Shown: positions 33,330 through 42,483, counted from the stretch's first letter. The stretch: 44,772 bases of DNA from UBA8403 sp964455155 (GCA_964455155.1 CAYVYH010000004.1:1-44772); one strand, 5' to 3'. Notes: generated by a model from the sequence alone, not told the origin. Program-made: numbers and translations.

Positions 33330-33337
33330 TACCTTTG
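33330..33337 (+). promoter_or_regulatory. Bacteroidota -7 element of gltX
   Basis: TACCTTTG matches TAnnTTTG exactly and lies 17 nt before the ATG at 33355, implying a leader of about 10 nt. A TTG at 33301-33303 is 26 nt upstream, somewhat farther than the usual -33 spacing. Confidence 0.55.
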
Positions 33338-33354
33338 TGAGAAAACTAAATGCA

Positions 33355-34893
33355 ATGGAGAGAACGGTAAGGGTGAGATTTGCTCCGAGCCCTACAGGGG
33401 CTTTGCACATTGGGGGTGTCAGGACGGCACTGTATAACTACCTTTTTGCCAAGAAATATCACGGGAAGTTTATCCTAAGAGTAGAGGATACGGACCAAAT
33501 GCGCTTTGTGCCAGGTGCAGAAGCTTACATCTTGAACACGTTGCAGTGGTTAGGCCTAGAAATCGATGAAGGGCCTATTCAGGGGGGAACTTTGGGACCT
33601 TACAGACAATCAGAAAGAACAAAAATTTATCAGGAGTACGCCGCACAATTGATAGCCAAGGGGAAGGCCTACTATGCGTTTGACACCCCAGAGGAGCTAG
33701 ACGCCATGCGCGAACGGCTGAAAGCGGCCAGAGTAACCGCACCGCAATACAATACTGTCAGCAGGGAATGGATGAAGAATTCTCTGGTATTGCCGAAAGA
33801 AGAGGTGGTTGCTATGCAGCAAGCGGGTGTTCCATGTGTTATACGTATGAAAACACCCCATCAAGAAGATATTCGGTTTCATGATTTGATAAGGGGTTGG
33901 ATAAAAATGAATACCACCGCCCTAGATGATAAGGTACTAATGAAGTCAGATGGGACGCCTACGTATCATTTTGCCAATGTGATAGACGATTACTTGATGA
34001 AGATCACGCATGTTATCCGAGGCGAAGAATGGATTCCTTCTACTCCTATCCATGTATTACTCTATCGCTACCTAGGGTGGGAAGCATCGATGCCGCAGTT
34101 TGCCCACCTGCCACTACTCCTCAAGCCAGAAGGCACCGGCAAACTCAGTAAAAGAGACGCTGAAGAACGGGGATTCGCCATTTTCCCGTTGGCCTGGAAG
34201 GACCCTACCTCCGGTGTGTATGCACAAGGATTTCGTGAAAAGGGCTATTTTCCTGAAGCGCTGCTTAATTTCTTGGCATTACTGGGCTGGAGTCCTAGCA
34301 ATCAGCAAGAAATTTTTAGTAAGGAAGATCTTATAGAGGCTTTTACCATCGAAAGAATAGGCAAATCGGGTATCAAATTCGATATACATAAAGCCGAATG
34401 GTTTAACCAACGATACCTAAGGACAAAGCCCGATGAAGTGCTCGTTGCATACCTGCTCAAGGCACTGGAAGAAAATAAGATTGCTGATACCCAAGGGAAA
34501 GCGCTGCAGGTCTTCCGGCTCGTGAAAGAGCGTGTGACATTTCCTCAAGATCTTTGGCTACAAGGGAAGATTTTCTTTATAAAGCCCACTGTCTACGATG
34601 AGCAAATACTAAAAACAAAGTGGACCCAACAGACCCGTTCGGTGTTGCAGGAACTTTGTCATGCGCTTAAAGTGTTAGTACCCTTTAAAGATGATCTCAT
34701 TAGAAGTACACTGGTGCGGTTGATAGAAGCTAGATCTATGAAAATCAATCAAGTGATGCCTATTGTAAGAGTAGCATTGACAGGATTAGGAGCCGGGCCA
34801 GATCTCATGCAGAGTATGGAGCTAATCGGGCAAGAAGAGTGCCTTTCAAGGATAGAAATATTTTTGGAGAAGTATCCACTCCCTTGCCAATGA
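33355..34893 (+). CDS. gltX: Glutamate--tRNA ligase
   Basis: This class I aminoacyl-tRNA synthetase charges tRNA-Glu (and possibly tRNA-Gln, as in many bacteria using the amidotransferase route). MERTVRVRFAPSPTGALHIGG carries the HIGH-type motif, and KLSKRDAEERGF the KMSKS-type motif in the KLSKR form usual in this phylum. HVIRGEEWIPSTPIH and the C-terminal anticodon-binding helical part are intact. The length of 512 residues is normal. The start is set at the ATG that yields the family N-terminus; the open frame extends 25 codons upstream but that region contains the predicted promoter. It ends 8 bp from the end of the convergent GT5-domain gene. Confidence 0.97.
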   Translation: MERTVRVRFAPSPTGALHIGGVRTALYNYLFAKKYHGKFILRVEDTDQMRFVPGAEAYILNTLQWLGLEIDEGPIQGGTLGPYRQSERTKIYQEYAAQLIAKGKAYYAFDTPEELDAMRERLKAARVTAPQYNTVSREWMKNSLVLPKEEVVAMQQAGVPCVIRMKTPHQEDIRFHDLIRGWIKMNTTALDDKVLMKSDGTPTYHFANVIDDYLMKITHVIRGEEWIPSTPIHVLLYRYLGWEASMPQFAHLPLLLKPEGTGKLSKRDAEERGFAIFPLAWKDPTSGVYAQGFREKGYFPEALLNFLALLGWSPSNQQEIFSKEDLIEAFTIERIGKSGIKFDIHKAEWFNQRYLRTKPDEVLVAYLLKALEENKIADTQGKALQVFRLVKERVTFPQDLWLQGKIFFIKPTVYDEQILKTKWTQQTRSVLQELCHALKVLVPFKDDLIRSTLVRLIEARSMKINQVMPIVRVALTGLGAGPDLMQSMELIGQEECLSRIEIFLEKYPLPCQ

Positions 34894-34901
34894 TGTGTGT
34901 C

Positions 34902-35711
34902 TTATCGAGCAGTCGTTGCCAGTTTCTTGTAGAGGTCGTAGTACGCGTTTAGTCCCGCCTCATTATTCTCGATGAGCATTAAATGTTGCGCATCGAGCAA
35001 GCCTTTAAAATGATCACCCTGCAGTGTCTCTGACCTTGCTACGGCGTCTGCATACTTGACGCCTGCTCGTATCAACCCCCCAAAATCGGCAGAGGCTAGG
35101 GGAGCTAACATTTCTTGCGTTATGCCCGTTATTTTAACTTTTTCTGTGAAATCCTCACCAAACTTGTAAGAGAAAGTATTGTTATAAACGGTGAATATAG
35201 TTCTTGTCTCTCTTAGGATGGGATCATCGCGATAGGCCGTTTTCAGATACATAGGGATGAGGCTGGTTATCCAGTCATGGCAATGAATGATGTCAGGTGC
35301 CCACCCTAGTTTCTTCACAGTCTCTAGCACTCCCTTGCAGAAGAAAACAGTCCTATCATCATTATCCTCAAAGAAGTTGTTGTCTTTGTCGTGGAATATA
35401 GCCTTTCTTTTGAAGTAGTCCACGCTATCGATAAAATAGACCTGAAGCCTGGCATTGGGGATAGAAGCTACCTTGATTACCAGAGGCTTGGCATCATCAC
35501 TTACCGTGATGTTAATGCCCGATAATCTCAGTACTTCATGAAGTCTATTTTTTCTCTCATTAATTAGGCCGAACCTGGGTACCAGGATCCTGATCTCTAT
35601 TCCTCTTTCTTGCATATGCTGAGGCAGTGCCCTTGCAAAGTCGGCAACAGACGAAGTTGTGAGAAAGGGGGAGATTTCACTAGCAGCGTAGAGTACTCTC
35701 AACTTAGACAT
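34902..35711 (-). CDS. Stand-alone GT5 (glycogen/starch synthase) N-terminal domain protein
   Basis: The 269 residues correspond only to the N-terminal Rossmann domain of GT5 glycogen synthases: VLYAASEISPFL at the start, LPQHMQERGIEIRILVPRFG, and DIIHCHDWITSLIPMYLK, the conserved HxHDW-type segment. The acceptor-site motif KTGGL near the N-terminus of true GlgA is replaced by TTSSVAD, and the C-terminal ADP-glucose-binding domain is absent. This short form is widespread and conserved in Bacteroidota, where it is annotated as glycogen synthase though full catalysis seems unlikely. It may be a regulatory or carbohydrate-binding relative. It follows aspS by 190 bp on the same strand; GAAGTT-ACGA-AACTTC (35763-35778) in that spacer could form a small hairpin. 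Confidence 0.8.
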   Translation of the reverse strand: MSKLRVLYAASEISPFLTTSSVADFARALPQHMQERGIEIRILVPRFGLINERKNRLHEVLRLSGINITVSDDAKPLVIKVASIPNARLQVYFIDSVDYFKRKAIFHDKDNNFFEDNDDRTVFFCKGVLETVKKLGWAPDIIHCHDWITSLIPMYLKTAYRDDPILRETRTIFTVYNNTFSYKFGEDFTEKVKITGITQEMLAPLASADFGGLIRAGVKYADAVARSETLQGDHFKGLLDAQHLMLIENNEAGLNAYYDLYKKLATTAR

Positions 35712-35901
35712 AGCGTAAATCTTGGTCAGGTGATGCCTGCTTATTTTCTGCAGTCAGCCGACGAAGTTACGAAACTTCATTGACAGTTTTAGTGGCTTCT
35801 CGCTACCGAGCCTGATCATACTGAGGTATCCACACGAATGTCTGGCAGCAAGCAGGTTTTAACTAGTACTGTATGGCACTCAATCTGGGTGCTTGGCAGA
35901 G

Positions 35902-37638
35902 TTAAATACCCAGCTCTTCCAGCTGTTTCTGTGAGATAGGAGCAGGCGCTCTGAGCATGACATCCCGGCCAGCATTGTTTTTAGGGAAAGCGATAAATGA
36001 CCGAATGGACTCGCTTCCTCCTAATAGGGAGCATAGCCGATCAAATCCTAAAGCAATGCCTCCATGTGGAGGGGCGCCATATTCTAGGGCTTCTAGTAGG
36101 AATCCGAACTGCTGCTCGGCCTCTTCGTTACTGAAGCCTAAGATATGCAGCATCTTCTCTTGTAATGCTCGGTTGCAAATACGTATAGAACCGCCCCCTA
36201 TTTCCACTCCGTTGATGACCAAGTCGTAAGCCTGTGCATGCACTGCTCCCGGTCGCTCCTCCAATAAAGCAATGTCTTCTGGCCTGGGAGCGGTGAAAGG
36301 ATGGTGTCGTGCATGATAACGTTGAGTTATCTTGTCCCACTCTAGCAGTGGGAAGTCTATCACCCAGAGGGGTGCAAATTGAGTGTTGTTCCGCAAGCTT
36401 AGTTCATCACCCATCTTCAAGCGGAGTACCGACAGGGATTGTCGTGTCGCTTGCGTCTCTCCAGCCAGTATCAGCATAAGGTCACCTGGTTGTGCTTGCA
36501 GAGCATCGGCCCACGTAGACAGTTGTGCTTGTCCAAAGAACTTATCCACAGAAGATTTGATACTCCCATCTGTGTTGTATTTCACATAAACCAATCCGCT
36601 AGCGCCTATTTGAGGCTGTTTAACGAAATCTGTTAGTTGATCTAGTTGCCTACGTGTATATCCTGCGCATCCTTGGACACAAATACCCACCACAAGCGCT
36701 GCGTCATCGAACATACGAAAGCCTCCCTGTTGTGCTAGGTGCGTAAGCTCAACAAAAGGCATTCCAAAGCGTAGGTCAGGCTTATCGGTCCCGTATAGTT
36801 CCATTGCTCTGGCATAAGTCATATGCGCAAACTGGGGTAATACTATGTTGTTGATATTCCGAAAAAGATGTTGAACAAGCCCCTCAAAGAGGGGCAGGAT
36901 GTCTGCTTGCGTTGCAAAGGATAGCTCACAGTCAATCTGTGAAAATTCAGGCTGTCTGTCTGCTCTTAGGTCTTCGTCTCTAAAACACCGCGCCAGTTGA
37001 TAATACCGGTCAAATCCTGCTACCATTAGCAACTGTTTGAGCGTCTGCGGTGATTGTGGCAGTGCATAGTATTGGCCTGGATGCATGCGAGAGGGAACAA
37101 CAAAGTCACGCGCTCCTTCTGGAGTTGATTGAATCAACATGGGCGTTTCTATTTCTAAAAATTGCCTCTGGTTGAGATAAGCTCGGGTTTGTTGCATCAC
37201 CTGATGGCGAAGTATGAGGTTATTTTGGAGTGGAGGGCGTCTTAAATCTAAGTAGCGATATTGCATGCGCAGCGCTTCTCCTCCGTCGGTTTCTGCTTCC
37301 ACAAGAAAGGGTGGTGTTTTTGCAGTGTTGAGGATTTTCAACGTTTGTACCTGCACCTCAACAGCTCCAGTGCACATGTGCGGATTGCTGTCTTTTCTTA
37401 TCCTGACTGTCCCTTGTACTTGCACCACATACTCCCTCCTGAGCTCCTTGGCCTGATGGATAAGCGTTGGGGCAGCAGCTTCTCCTTCAAAAATTAACTG
37501 TGTCACGCCATAGCGGTCGCGTAAGTCTAGCCAAAGAAGGCCTCCTTTGTTTCGTATGCGCTGTACCCATCCGCAGAGAGTCACGGTCAGTCCAACGTGT
37601 CCCAACCGCAGACTTCCACATGTATGTGTCCTTAGCAT
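35902..37638 (-). CDS. aspS: Aspartate--tRNA ligase
   Basis: This class II synthetase charges tRNA-Asp. The N-terminal OB-fold anticodon-binding domain covers roughly residues 1-105 (GHVGLTVTLCGWVQRIRNKGG). Motif 1 is FLEIETPMLIQSTPEGARDF, motif 2 YYQLARCFRDEDLRADRQPEFSQ, and motif 3 GIALGFDRLCSLLGG. The bacterial GAD insertion lies between motifs 2 and 3 (around residues 285-410). At 578 residues it has the length expected of the bacterial type. A well-formed promoter lies 32-63 bp upstream. Confidence 0.97.
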   Translation of the reverse strand: MLRTHTCGSLRLGHVGLTVTLCGWVQRIRNKGGLLWLDLRDRYGVTQLIFEGEAAAPTLIHQAKELRREYVVQVQGTVRIRKDSNPHMCTGAVEVQVQTLKILNTAKTPPFLVEAETDGGEALRMQYRYLDLRRPPLQNNLILRHQVMQQTRAYLNQRQFLEIETPMLIQSTPEGARDFVVPSRMHPGQYYALPQSPQTLKQLLMVAGFDRYYQLARCFRDEDLRADRQPEFSQIDCELSFATQADILPLFEGLVQHLFRNINNIVLPQFAHMTYARAMELYGTDKPDLRFGMPFVELTHLAQQGGFRMFDDAALVVGICVQGCAGYTRRQLDQLTDFVKQPQIGASGLVYVKYNTDGSIKSSVDKFFGQAQLSTWADALQAQPGDLMLILAGETQATRQSLSVLRLKMGDELSLRNNTQFAPLWVIDFPLLEWDKITQRYHARHHPFTAPRPEDIALLEERPGAVHAQAYDLVINGVEIGGGSIRICNRALQEKMLHILGFSNEEAEQQFGFLLEALEYGAPPHGGIALGFDRLCSLLGGSESIRSFIAFPKNNAGRDVMLRAPAPISQKQLEELGI

Positions 37639-37669
37639 GGCTGTAAGAGAAAGAGTTATCGATATGCTA

Positions 37670-37701
37670 CAAAAGTATACATATGTTTCGTCTACCTACA
37701 A
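37670..37701 (-). promoter_or_regulatory. Promoter of aspS (-33 TTG and -7 TACTTTTG)
   Basis: On the minus strand, TACTTTTG (37677-37670) matches TAnnTTTG exactly, and TTG (37701-37699) lies 21 nt upstream, close to the usual spacing. The aspS ATG follows 31 nt after the -7 element. This is the best two-part promoter seen in the window. Confidence 0.6.
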
Positions 37702-38062
37702 GACGGGCGTTAGTCAGTGGGGGGTACCAATACACAATGTCCAGAGATAGTATACGACTACCTGCAGCAAGCATTATTTTTTATCATGCCATGTATGTGT
37801 TGAGACCTCTACATGATACAGGACGAACACCCAATAAACATTTTTATACTTGACTAGAAAAATTGCCTTGCCATCCAATCCTGTTGGCTTATCCCCTTTT
37901 TTAAGGAAAATTGGGGGTGGTGCGTATTCATCAAGCAGTGGACAACAGTGTCAAGCTATTGCCATGTGTTCCAATGCGTACATCTGGCGTGCAAAAGTCT
38001 CGTATTGTCAGGTGCTGCGATAAAACAAGTAACTTAGCGAGAGTGAATCGTTACCCTAGCGC
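37702..38062. other. Intergenic stretch before tadA
   Basis: These 361 bp between divergent aspS and tadA contain no recognisable gene, RNA or transposon remnant in any frame. CCCCTTTTTTAAGGAAAATTGGGG near 37895 could form a weak hairpin. No exact -7 element precedes tadA; TAACTTAG about 30 nt before its start is one mismatch off. Confidence 0.45.
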
Positions 38063-38506
38063 ATGATGCAGCTGATAGACGAATATTTCATGCGGGAGGC
38101 GCTCAAAGAAGCCGAAAAGGCCAATGAGACAAGGGAAGTACCTGTGGGGGCCGTTGTGGTGAGCAGCAACCGCATCATTGCCCGGGCACATAATCAGGTG
38201 GAGCAGCTTCAGGATGCCACTGCCCACGCGGAGATGTTAGCGTTGACTGCGGCTTTTGGCCATGTGGGGGGTAAATACTTGCCTTATTGCACTTTGTATG
38301 TCACTTTGGAGCCATGCTGTATGTGTGCTGGAGCTGCCTACTGGGCGCAGTTGGGTCGCCTTGTTTTTGGTGCGCATGATCCCAGACGGGGTTATAGCAC
38401 AATAGGTAGACAGCTATTACATCCTCGCACTGAAGTCGCCACGGCGGTACTTGGCGAAGAGGCTGCTCGGCGTTTAACCCATTTTTTTCAGTATTTAAGA
38501 TGTTGA
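38063..38506 (+). CDS. tadA: tRNA-specific adenosine deaminase TadA
   Basis: TadA converts A34 to inosine in the tRNA-Arg(ACG) anticodon. It belongs to the cytidine deaminase fold: HAEM (zinc-ligand His and proton-shuttle Glu near residues 56-58) and LEPCCMCAGA (two zinc-ligand Cys near residues 86-89). VPVGAVVV and GAHDPRRGYS are typical of TadA. Its 147 residues are normal in size. Two consecutive ATG codons leave the start uncertain by one residue. sodA follows 41 bp downstream but has its own -7 element. Confidence 0.93.
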   Translation: MMQLIDEYFMREALKEAEKANETREVPVGAVVVSSNRIIARAHNQVEQLQDATAHAEMLALTAAFGHVGGKYLPYCTLYVTLEPCCMCAGAAYWAQLGRLVFGAHDPRRGYSTIGRQLLHPRTEVATAVLGEEAARRLTHFFQYLRC

Positions 38507-38507
38507 C

Positions 38508-38515
38508 TATATTTG
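38508..38515 (+). promoter_or_regulatory. Putative -7 element of sodA
   Basis: TATATTTG matches TAnnTTTG exactly, lies just after the tadA stop and 32 nt before the sodA ATG. No -33 TTG at proper spacing was seen. Confidence 0.45.
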
Positions 38516-38547
38516 ACTATTGCGTTTAAAATTTTCCATACCACACC

Positions 38548-39162
38548 ATGCCATTTGAATTACCAGTACTCCCTTACGCGCACCATGCCTTGGAGCCGCA
38601 CATTGATGCTAGAACGATGGAGCTGCATCATGAAAAGCATCATCAAGGGTACGTCAATAACCTCAACAAGGCCATTGCAGGCACCGAATTAGATGGTGTG
38701 CCGATCGCCACGGTTCTCAGCAATGTGAGTCAGCACGGTGCCGCGGTACGTAATCATGGAGGTGGGCACTACAATCACACCCTATTTTGGAGCATCTTAT
38801 CGCCTCAAGGCGGTGCGTTTCCTTCAGGAAGGGTGGCTACCGCTATCGACCAGTTTTTTGGTGGCTTTGCGCAATTCAAGGAAGCCTTTACCGCGATGGC
38901 TACCACTTGGTTTGGCTCAGGTTGGGTGTGGCTCTATGTGGGCAACGGTGGTAAGTTGAGTTTGTGCGCTACCCCTAATCAAGACAATCCTTTGATGGAT
39001 GTGGTGTCTGCTGAGTACCGTGGGATTCCTATCTTGGGTCTCGATATTTGGGAACACGCCTACTACCTACACTATCAGCATAGGAGGCCTGAGTATATTG
39101 CTGCTTTTTGGCATCTGGTGAATTGGACAGAGGTAGAAAGAAGATTTCAACATGCATCGTGA
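38548..39162 (+). CDS. sodA: Superoxide dismutase, Fe/Mn family
   Basis: The enzyme dismutates superoxide to oxygen and peroxide in the cytoplasm. Four metal ligands are visible: His27 in MELHHEKHHQGYV, His77 in GGHYNHTLFW, and Asp and His in LGLDIWEHAYYLHYQ near the C-terminus. FGSGWVWLYV and the C-terminal YIAAFWHLVNW are standard. The 204 residues have normal length and no signal peptide. Sequence inspection alone does not settle the metal (Mn, Fe or cambialistic). Confidence 0.95.
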   Translation: MPFELPVLPYAHHALEPHIDARTMELHHEKHHQGYVNNLNKAIAGTELDGVPIATVLSNVSQHGAAVRNHGGGHYNHTLFWSILSPQGGAFPSGRVATAIDQFFGGFAQFKEAFTAMATTWFGSGWVWLYVGNGGKLSLCATPNQDNPLMDVVSAEYRGIPILGLDIWEHAYYLHYQHRRPEYIAAFWHLVNWTEVERRFQHAS

Positions 39163-39377
39163 ACGGTACTGCTAATGTGAGAAAGTTGAGATAATTCAAA
39201 AAATCTTCCCACTAAGGTGAATCTGATAGTAGTCACGCAACAAGAGGGCACATTGCCTGAGTGGCCGCGATGCAACCGTCCCGTATGCAATGTTGCGACC
39301 GTCTCCTCGCTCGATTCTCCCACCTCACAGCTGGCATGTCACACCACCCCCCTTCTCGTGAAATTGAACCACTGCTC

Positions 39378-41357
39378 TTATTCTTTTTCGGCAGTGGGGA
39401 GCGTATCCTTCTTTATCCTTCTGGTGGACCGCTTGGCAGGCGCTCCATCTCCCTCTTTGTCGTAAGGCCGTTTGCCAATCATCTGTTCTAAATCTTTCTG
39501 AAAGATCACCTCTTTGTCTAACAATGCCTTTGCTAAGGTTACTAACTCCTTCTTTTTAGTGCGCAATAATACCTTGGCACGTACATAAGCTGTTTCTATG
39601 AGTGTTCGTACTTCCTCGTCAATGGTCTTGGCTGTCGCCTCAGAGTAAGGTTTGGTGAAGTTATACTCACTTTGCTGACGAGCATGAAAAGAGATATTGC
39701 CAATTTTTCCATTCATGCCATAAATGCTCACCATATTATAAGCCATCTCACTTACATCTCCTAAGTCACTTAAGGCCCCTGTGGATATCTTACCAAAGGT
39801 AAGTTCTTCCGCCGCTCTGCCGCCCAATAACACACACATCCTATCTAGCAGTTGCTCTGTTTGGTATATGAACTGCTCTTTGTGCAGATACTGTGCATAA
39901 CCTAAAGCCGCAGTCCCTCGGGGCACAATACTCACTTTGACCAGTGGGTGTGCGTGCTCTAAGAACCAGCTTGTTACAGCATGCCCCGCCTCATGATAAG
40001 CCACAATTTCTTTTTCTTGAGGAGATATGATCTTATTCTTTTTTTCTAGGCCCCCAATTACTCGATCGATCGCATCTTGGAAGTCAGCCATATCTACTTT
40101 GTTCTTATTTCTCCGGGCGGCAATGAGTGCCGCCTCGTTACAGATATTGGCAAGTTCTGCACCAGCGAAGCCAGGTGTCTGCGCTGCCAGTTTAGCCGCA
40201 TCCACATCTTGGTCTAGTTGCAATACTTTGATATGCACTTTCAAAATTGCTTCTCTATCGATAACATCTGGCTTGTCAAGACTTATTTGTCGGTCAAATC
40301 GTCCAGGTCTCAAGAGTGCTTGGTCCAGCACATCAGGCCTATTGGTAGCAGCTAGGATGATGACTCCGGAGTCGGTCGCAAAGCCATCCATCTCTACTAG
40401 CAATGAGTTCAATGTATTTTCCCTTTCATCGTTAGCGCCGGGCATCTGGCCACGTCCCCTTGATCTACCCACGGCATCGATCTCATCGATGAAGACAATA
40501 CAAGGTGCCTTTGCTTTGGCTCGATTAAAGAGATCCCTGACACGTGCCGCCCCCACACCCACAAACATTTCTACAAAATCTGATCCTGATAGAGAAAAGA
40601 ACGGAACGCCAGCCTCGCCCGCTACTGCCTTAGCTAGCAGGGTTTTTCCAGTGCCTGGAGGACCTATCAGCAGGGCCCCTTTGGGTATCTTACCCCCCAG
40701 CTTGGTAAACTTCTCAGGACTCTTGAGAAATTCCACAATTTCCATGACCTCCTCCTTGGCTTCATGCAGGCCAGCTATATCCTCGAAAGTCACTTTCACA
40801 CTCTTCTCCGCATCAAAGAGGGATGCTTTTGACTTTCCTATGTTAAACACTTGCGCCCCTGTCCCTCCTTCTGACATGCGACGCATCAGAAACAAGAATC
40901 CTAGAATGATCAGGAACCAAGGTCCCCACTCAAGTAGCAAGCTTGTGATGTCATAGTGCTCCTTGACGGTATAACCTATCCTCGTATCCGGTTTCATTTT
41001 TGCCTCTATGGCCTTGAAATTTTCATTGAATATTCGTGAAGAAGGTGTTTTAAAGTAATAAATCGGTGAGCTTTTCGTAGCTAAATAGTTGTGTGTTTTT
41101 AGCTCACTTTTGTAGGGCTCTTGCTGTAATATTGCCGGCTTTAATGTGATCTCAACAAGATTTTTGTTAATCACTAAAGCTACCTCGCTGACTTCTCCTT
41201 TGAGCATCATGGTCTCGAACTTGTGCTCGGAGATAGAGATCATGGTGTTCATCCTGTTGAAGTAAAGGGTAGTCGAGATGATAATGAGCAGGATAACGAT
41301 TGCCCAAGATTGCGTATTGGGGCCGGAAGGCAAATTTTTTCTACTTGTTGTACTCAT
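39378..41357 (-). CDS. ftsH: ATP-dependent zinc metalloprotease FtsH
   Basis: FtsH is a membrane-anchored AAA protease that degrades misfolded membrane proteins and selected regulators. Two membrane segments flank a small periplasmic domain (residues of about 18-33 and 145-158). The AAA module has Walker A GPPGTGKT (232-239), Walker B VFIDEID (288-294), the pore motif FVGVGA and the second region of homology with RPGRFDRQI. The zinc site HEAGH is at 455-459. The last residues (RPYDKEGDGAPAKRSTRR) are basic and probably disordered. Length of 659 is normal for the phylum. It is divergent from birA. Confidence 0.98.
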   Translation of the reverse strand: MSTTSRKNLPSGPNTQSWAIVILLIIISTTLYFNRMNTMISISEHKFETMMLKGEVSEVALVINKNLVEITLKPAILQQEPYKSELKTHNYLATKSSPIYYFKTPSSRIFNENFKAIEAKMKPDTRIGYTVKEHYDITSLLLEWGPWFLIILGFLFLMRRMSEGGTGAQVFNIGKSKASLFDAEKSVKVTFEDIAGLHEAKEEVMEIVEFLKSPEKFTKLGGKIPKGALLIGPPGTGKTLLAKAVAGEAGVPFFSLSGSDFVEMFVGVGAARVRDLFNRAKAKAPCIVFIDEIDAVGRSRGRGQMPGANDERENTLNSLLVEMDGFATDSGVIILAATNRPDVLDQALLRPGRFDRQISLDKPDVIDREAILKVHIKVLQLDQDVDAAKLAAQTPGFAGAELANICNEAALIAARRNKNKVDMADFQDAIDRVIGGLEKKNKIISPQEKEIVAYHEAGHAVTSWFLEHAHPLVKVSIVPRGTAALGYAQYLHKEQFIYQTEQLLDRMCVLLGGRAAEELTFGKISTGALSDLGDVSEMAYNMVSIYGMNGKIGNISFHARQQSEYNFTKPYSEATAKTIDEEVRTLIETAYVRAKVLLRTKKKELVTLAKALLDKEVIFQKDLEQMIGKRPYDKEGDGAPAKRSTRRIKKDTLPTAEKE

Positions 41358-41441
41358 GACGTAATTCTTAAAGATTATTGAAGGTCCTGTACAACCGACG
41401 GTGCGCCGAGAGTGAACAATTACTTCGTTTGTCTGTTGTTT

Positions 41442-41488
41442 AGTGGCGCGTACGCCCTAAACACCCTCACTAACCGCACAGCGCCACT
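41442..41488. repeat. Inverted repeat in the ftsH-birA divergent region
   Basis: AGTGGCGC (41442-41449) and GCGCCACT (41481-41488) are perfect inverted copies 31 bp apart, followed by GGGCGCC and a further partial copy GGCCACT (41510-41516). The region has clearly higher GC content than the flanking spacer. It could be a regulatory site for the divergent pair or the end of an eroded mobile element; neither is shown. Confidence 0.4.
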
Positions 41489-41634
41489 GGGCGCCTTTGG
41501 GCCACTTAAAATTTATACGTAACCGCGCTAACAAAGTCCGCGACGAATCAATCCAGCGCTTCTAAGTTTTCCTAGTTGATGGATATTTCCCTCTTTTTCT
41601 ACAGATTGTTACCATGACAACATGAGTAATCACT

Positions 41635-42483
41635 ATGTCCAATGCTGTGTTGAGTATAGTTCACAAACTTCCTCATTTGACAACAAGCACACTTTATCCG
41701 TCCAACAAAAGTACAAAATTGAGCTATCTTCCTCCTATCGATACCCAGTTTATTGGTCAGCACATCATCTATGAAGCTGTTTGTGCTTCCACCAACAGTT
41801 TTTCTGTTCAATGCATGGCTGAGAAGGACCTGCCAGAGGGTACAGTAGTCATTACGGATCATCAACACCGAGGCAGGGGCCAAGGTGACCGCGTTTGGCA
41901 CAGCGAGCCGTATAAAAATCTTACCTTTTCGGTGGTCCTTTACCCCACTTTTTTGGCCGCCCAACAAATTTTTTCGCTCAATATAATCACCACTGTTGCT
42001 ATAAAGAGAGTTTTGTCGCTTTATATTCCAAACGGATTGTACATTAAATGGCCCAACGATATTTATTATCAGGAAAAAAAACTTGGAGGCATACTCATTG
42101 AGAATGTGATTCAGAAGAACAAGCTCAAAGCATCTGTCATTGGCATTGGGCTGAATGTCAACCAAACTAACTTCTCTTTTCAAACCCCTACTTCCTTGTC
42201 ACTCATCTGTCAGCGAAACAATAGCCTGCAAGGGCTATTCGCACAGCTTCTGGCGGGTTTAGAGCGTAATTATTTGCGGCTTCAAGCACAAGATATGACA
42301 CTGTTGAAGTCTAAGTATCTCAAAAATATGTATTGGATCCACGAGGTTCGTACATTCCGGGATGCGCATCATACTTTCCAGGGTACGATCAAGGGAGTAG
42401 ATACAGCCGGTAAACTAGTAATAGAGCAAGCAGATGGTACTTTGAAGTGTTATCACCAGCAAGAAGTAGTCTTTGTAAGATAG
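41635..42483 (+). CDS. birA: Biotin--[acetyl-CoA-carboxylase] ligase
   Basis: The enzyme activates biotin as biotinyl-AMP and transfers it to the BCCP subunit of acetyl-CoA carboxylase. EAVCASTNSF, then the biotinyl-AMP loop GRGQGDRVW (family consensus GRGxxxxxW), IKWPNDIYYQEKKLGGILIE with the catalytic Lys in KLGGIL, and GIGLNVNQ are present. The small C-terminal domain ends in GTIKGVDTAGKLVIEQ. There is no N-terminal DNA-binding domain, so it is a group I, non-regulatory ligase. The N-terminus is about 35 residues longer than needed before the first core strand, so a later start is possible, though no in-frame ATG follows closely. Confidence 0.92.
   Translation: MSNAVLSIVHKLPHLTTSTLYPSNKSTKLSYLPPIDTQFIGQHIIYEAVCASTNSFSVQCMAEKDLPEGTVVITDHQHRGRGQGDRVWHSEPYKNLTFSVVLYPTFLAAQQIFSLNIITTVAIKRVLSLYIPNGLYIKWPNDIYYQEKKLGGILIENVIQKNKLKASVIGIGLNVNQTNFSFQTPTSLSLICQRNNSLQGLFAQLLAGLERNYLRLQAQDMTLLKSKYLKNMYWIHEVRTFRDAHHTFQGTIKGVDTAGKLVIEQADGTLKCYHQQEVVFVR

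Noticed and set aside
33280..33354. Extra 25 codons at the start of gltX
   Set aside because: This stretch contains the predicted promoter, and the family N-terminus begins at the ATG at 33355.
36542..36550. Perfect DnaA box TTATCCACA within aspS, and another at 13925-13933
   Set aside because: Isolated 9-mers inside a gene or beside a gap are expected by chance in a window of this size and were not treated as origin elements.
40027..40956. 309-codon open frame on the plus strand
   Set aside because: It lies entirely antisense to ftsH, reads as low-complexity Ser/Ala/Pro-rich sequence and matches no family; it is a shadow of the real gene.
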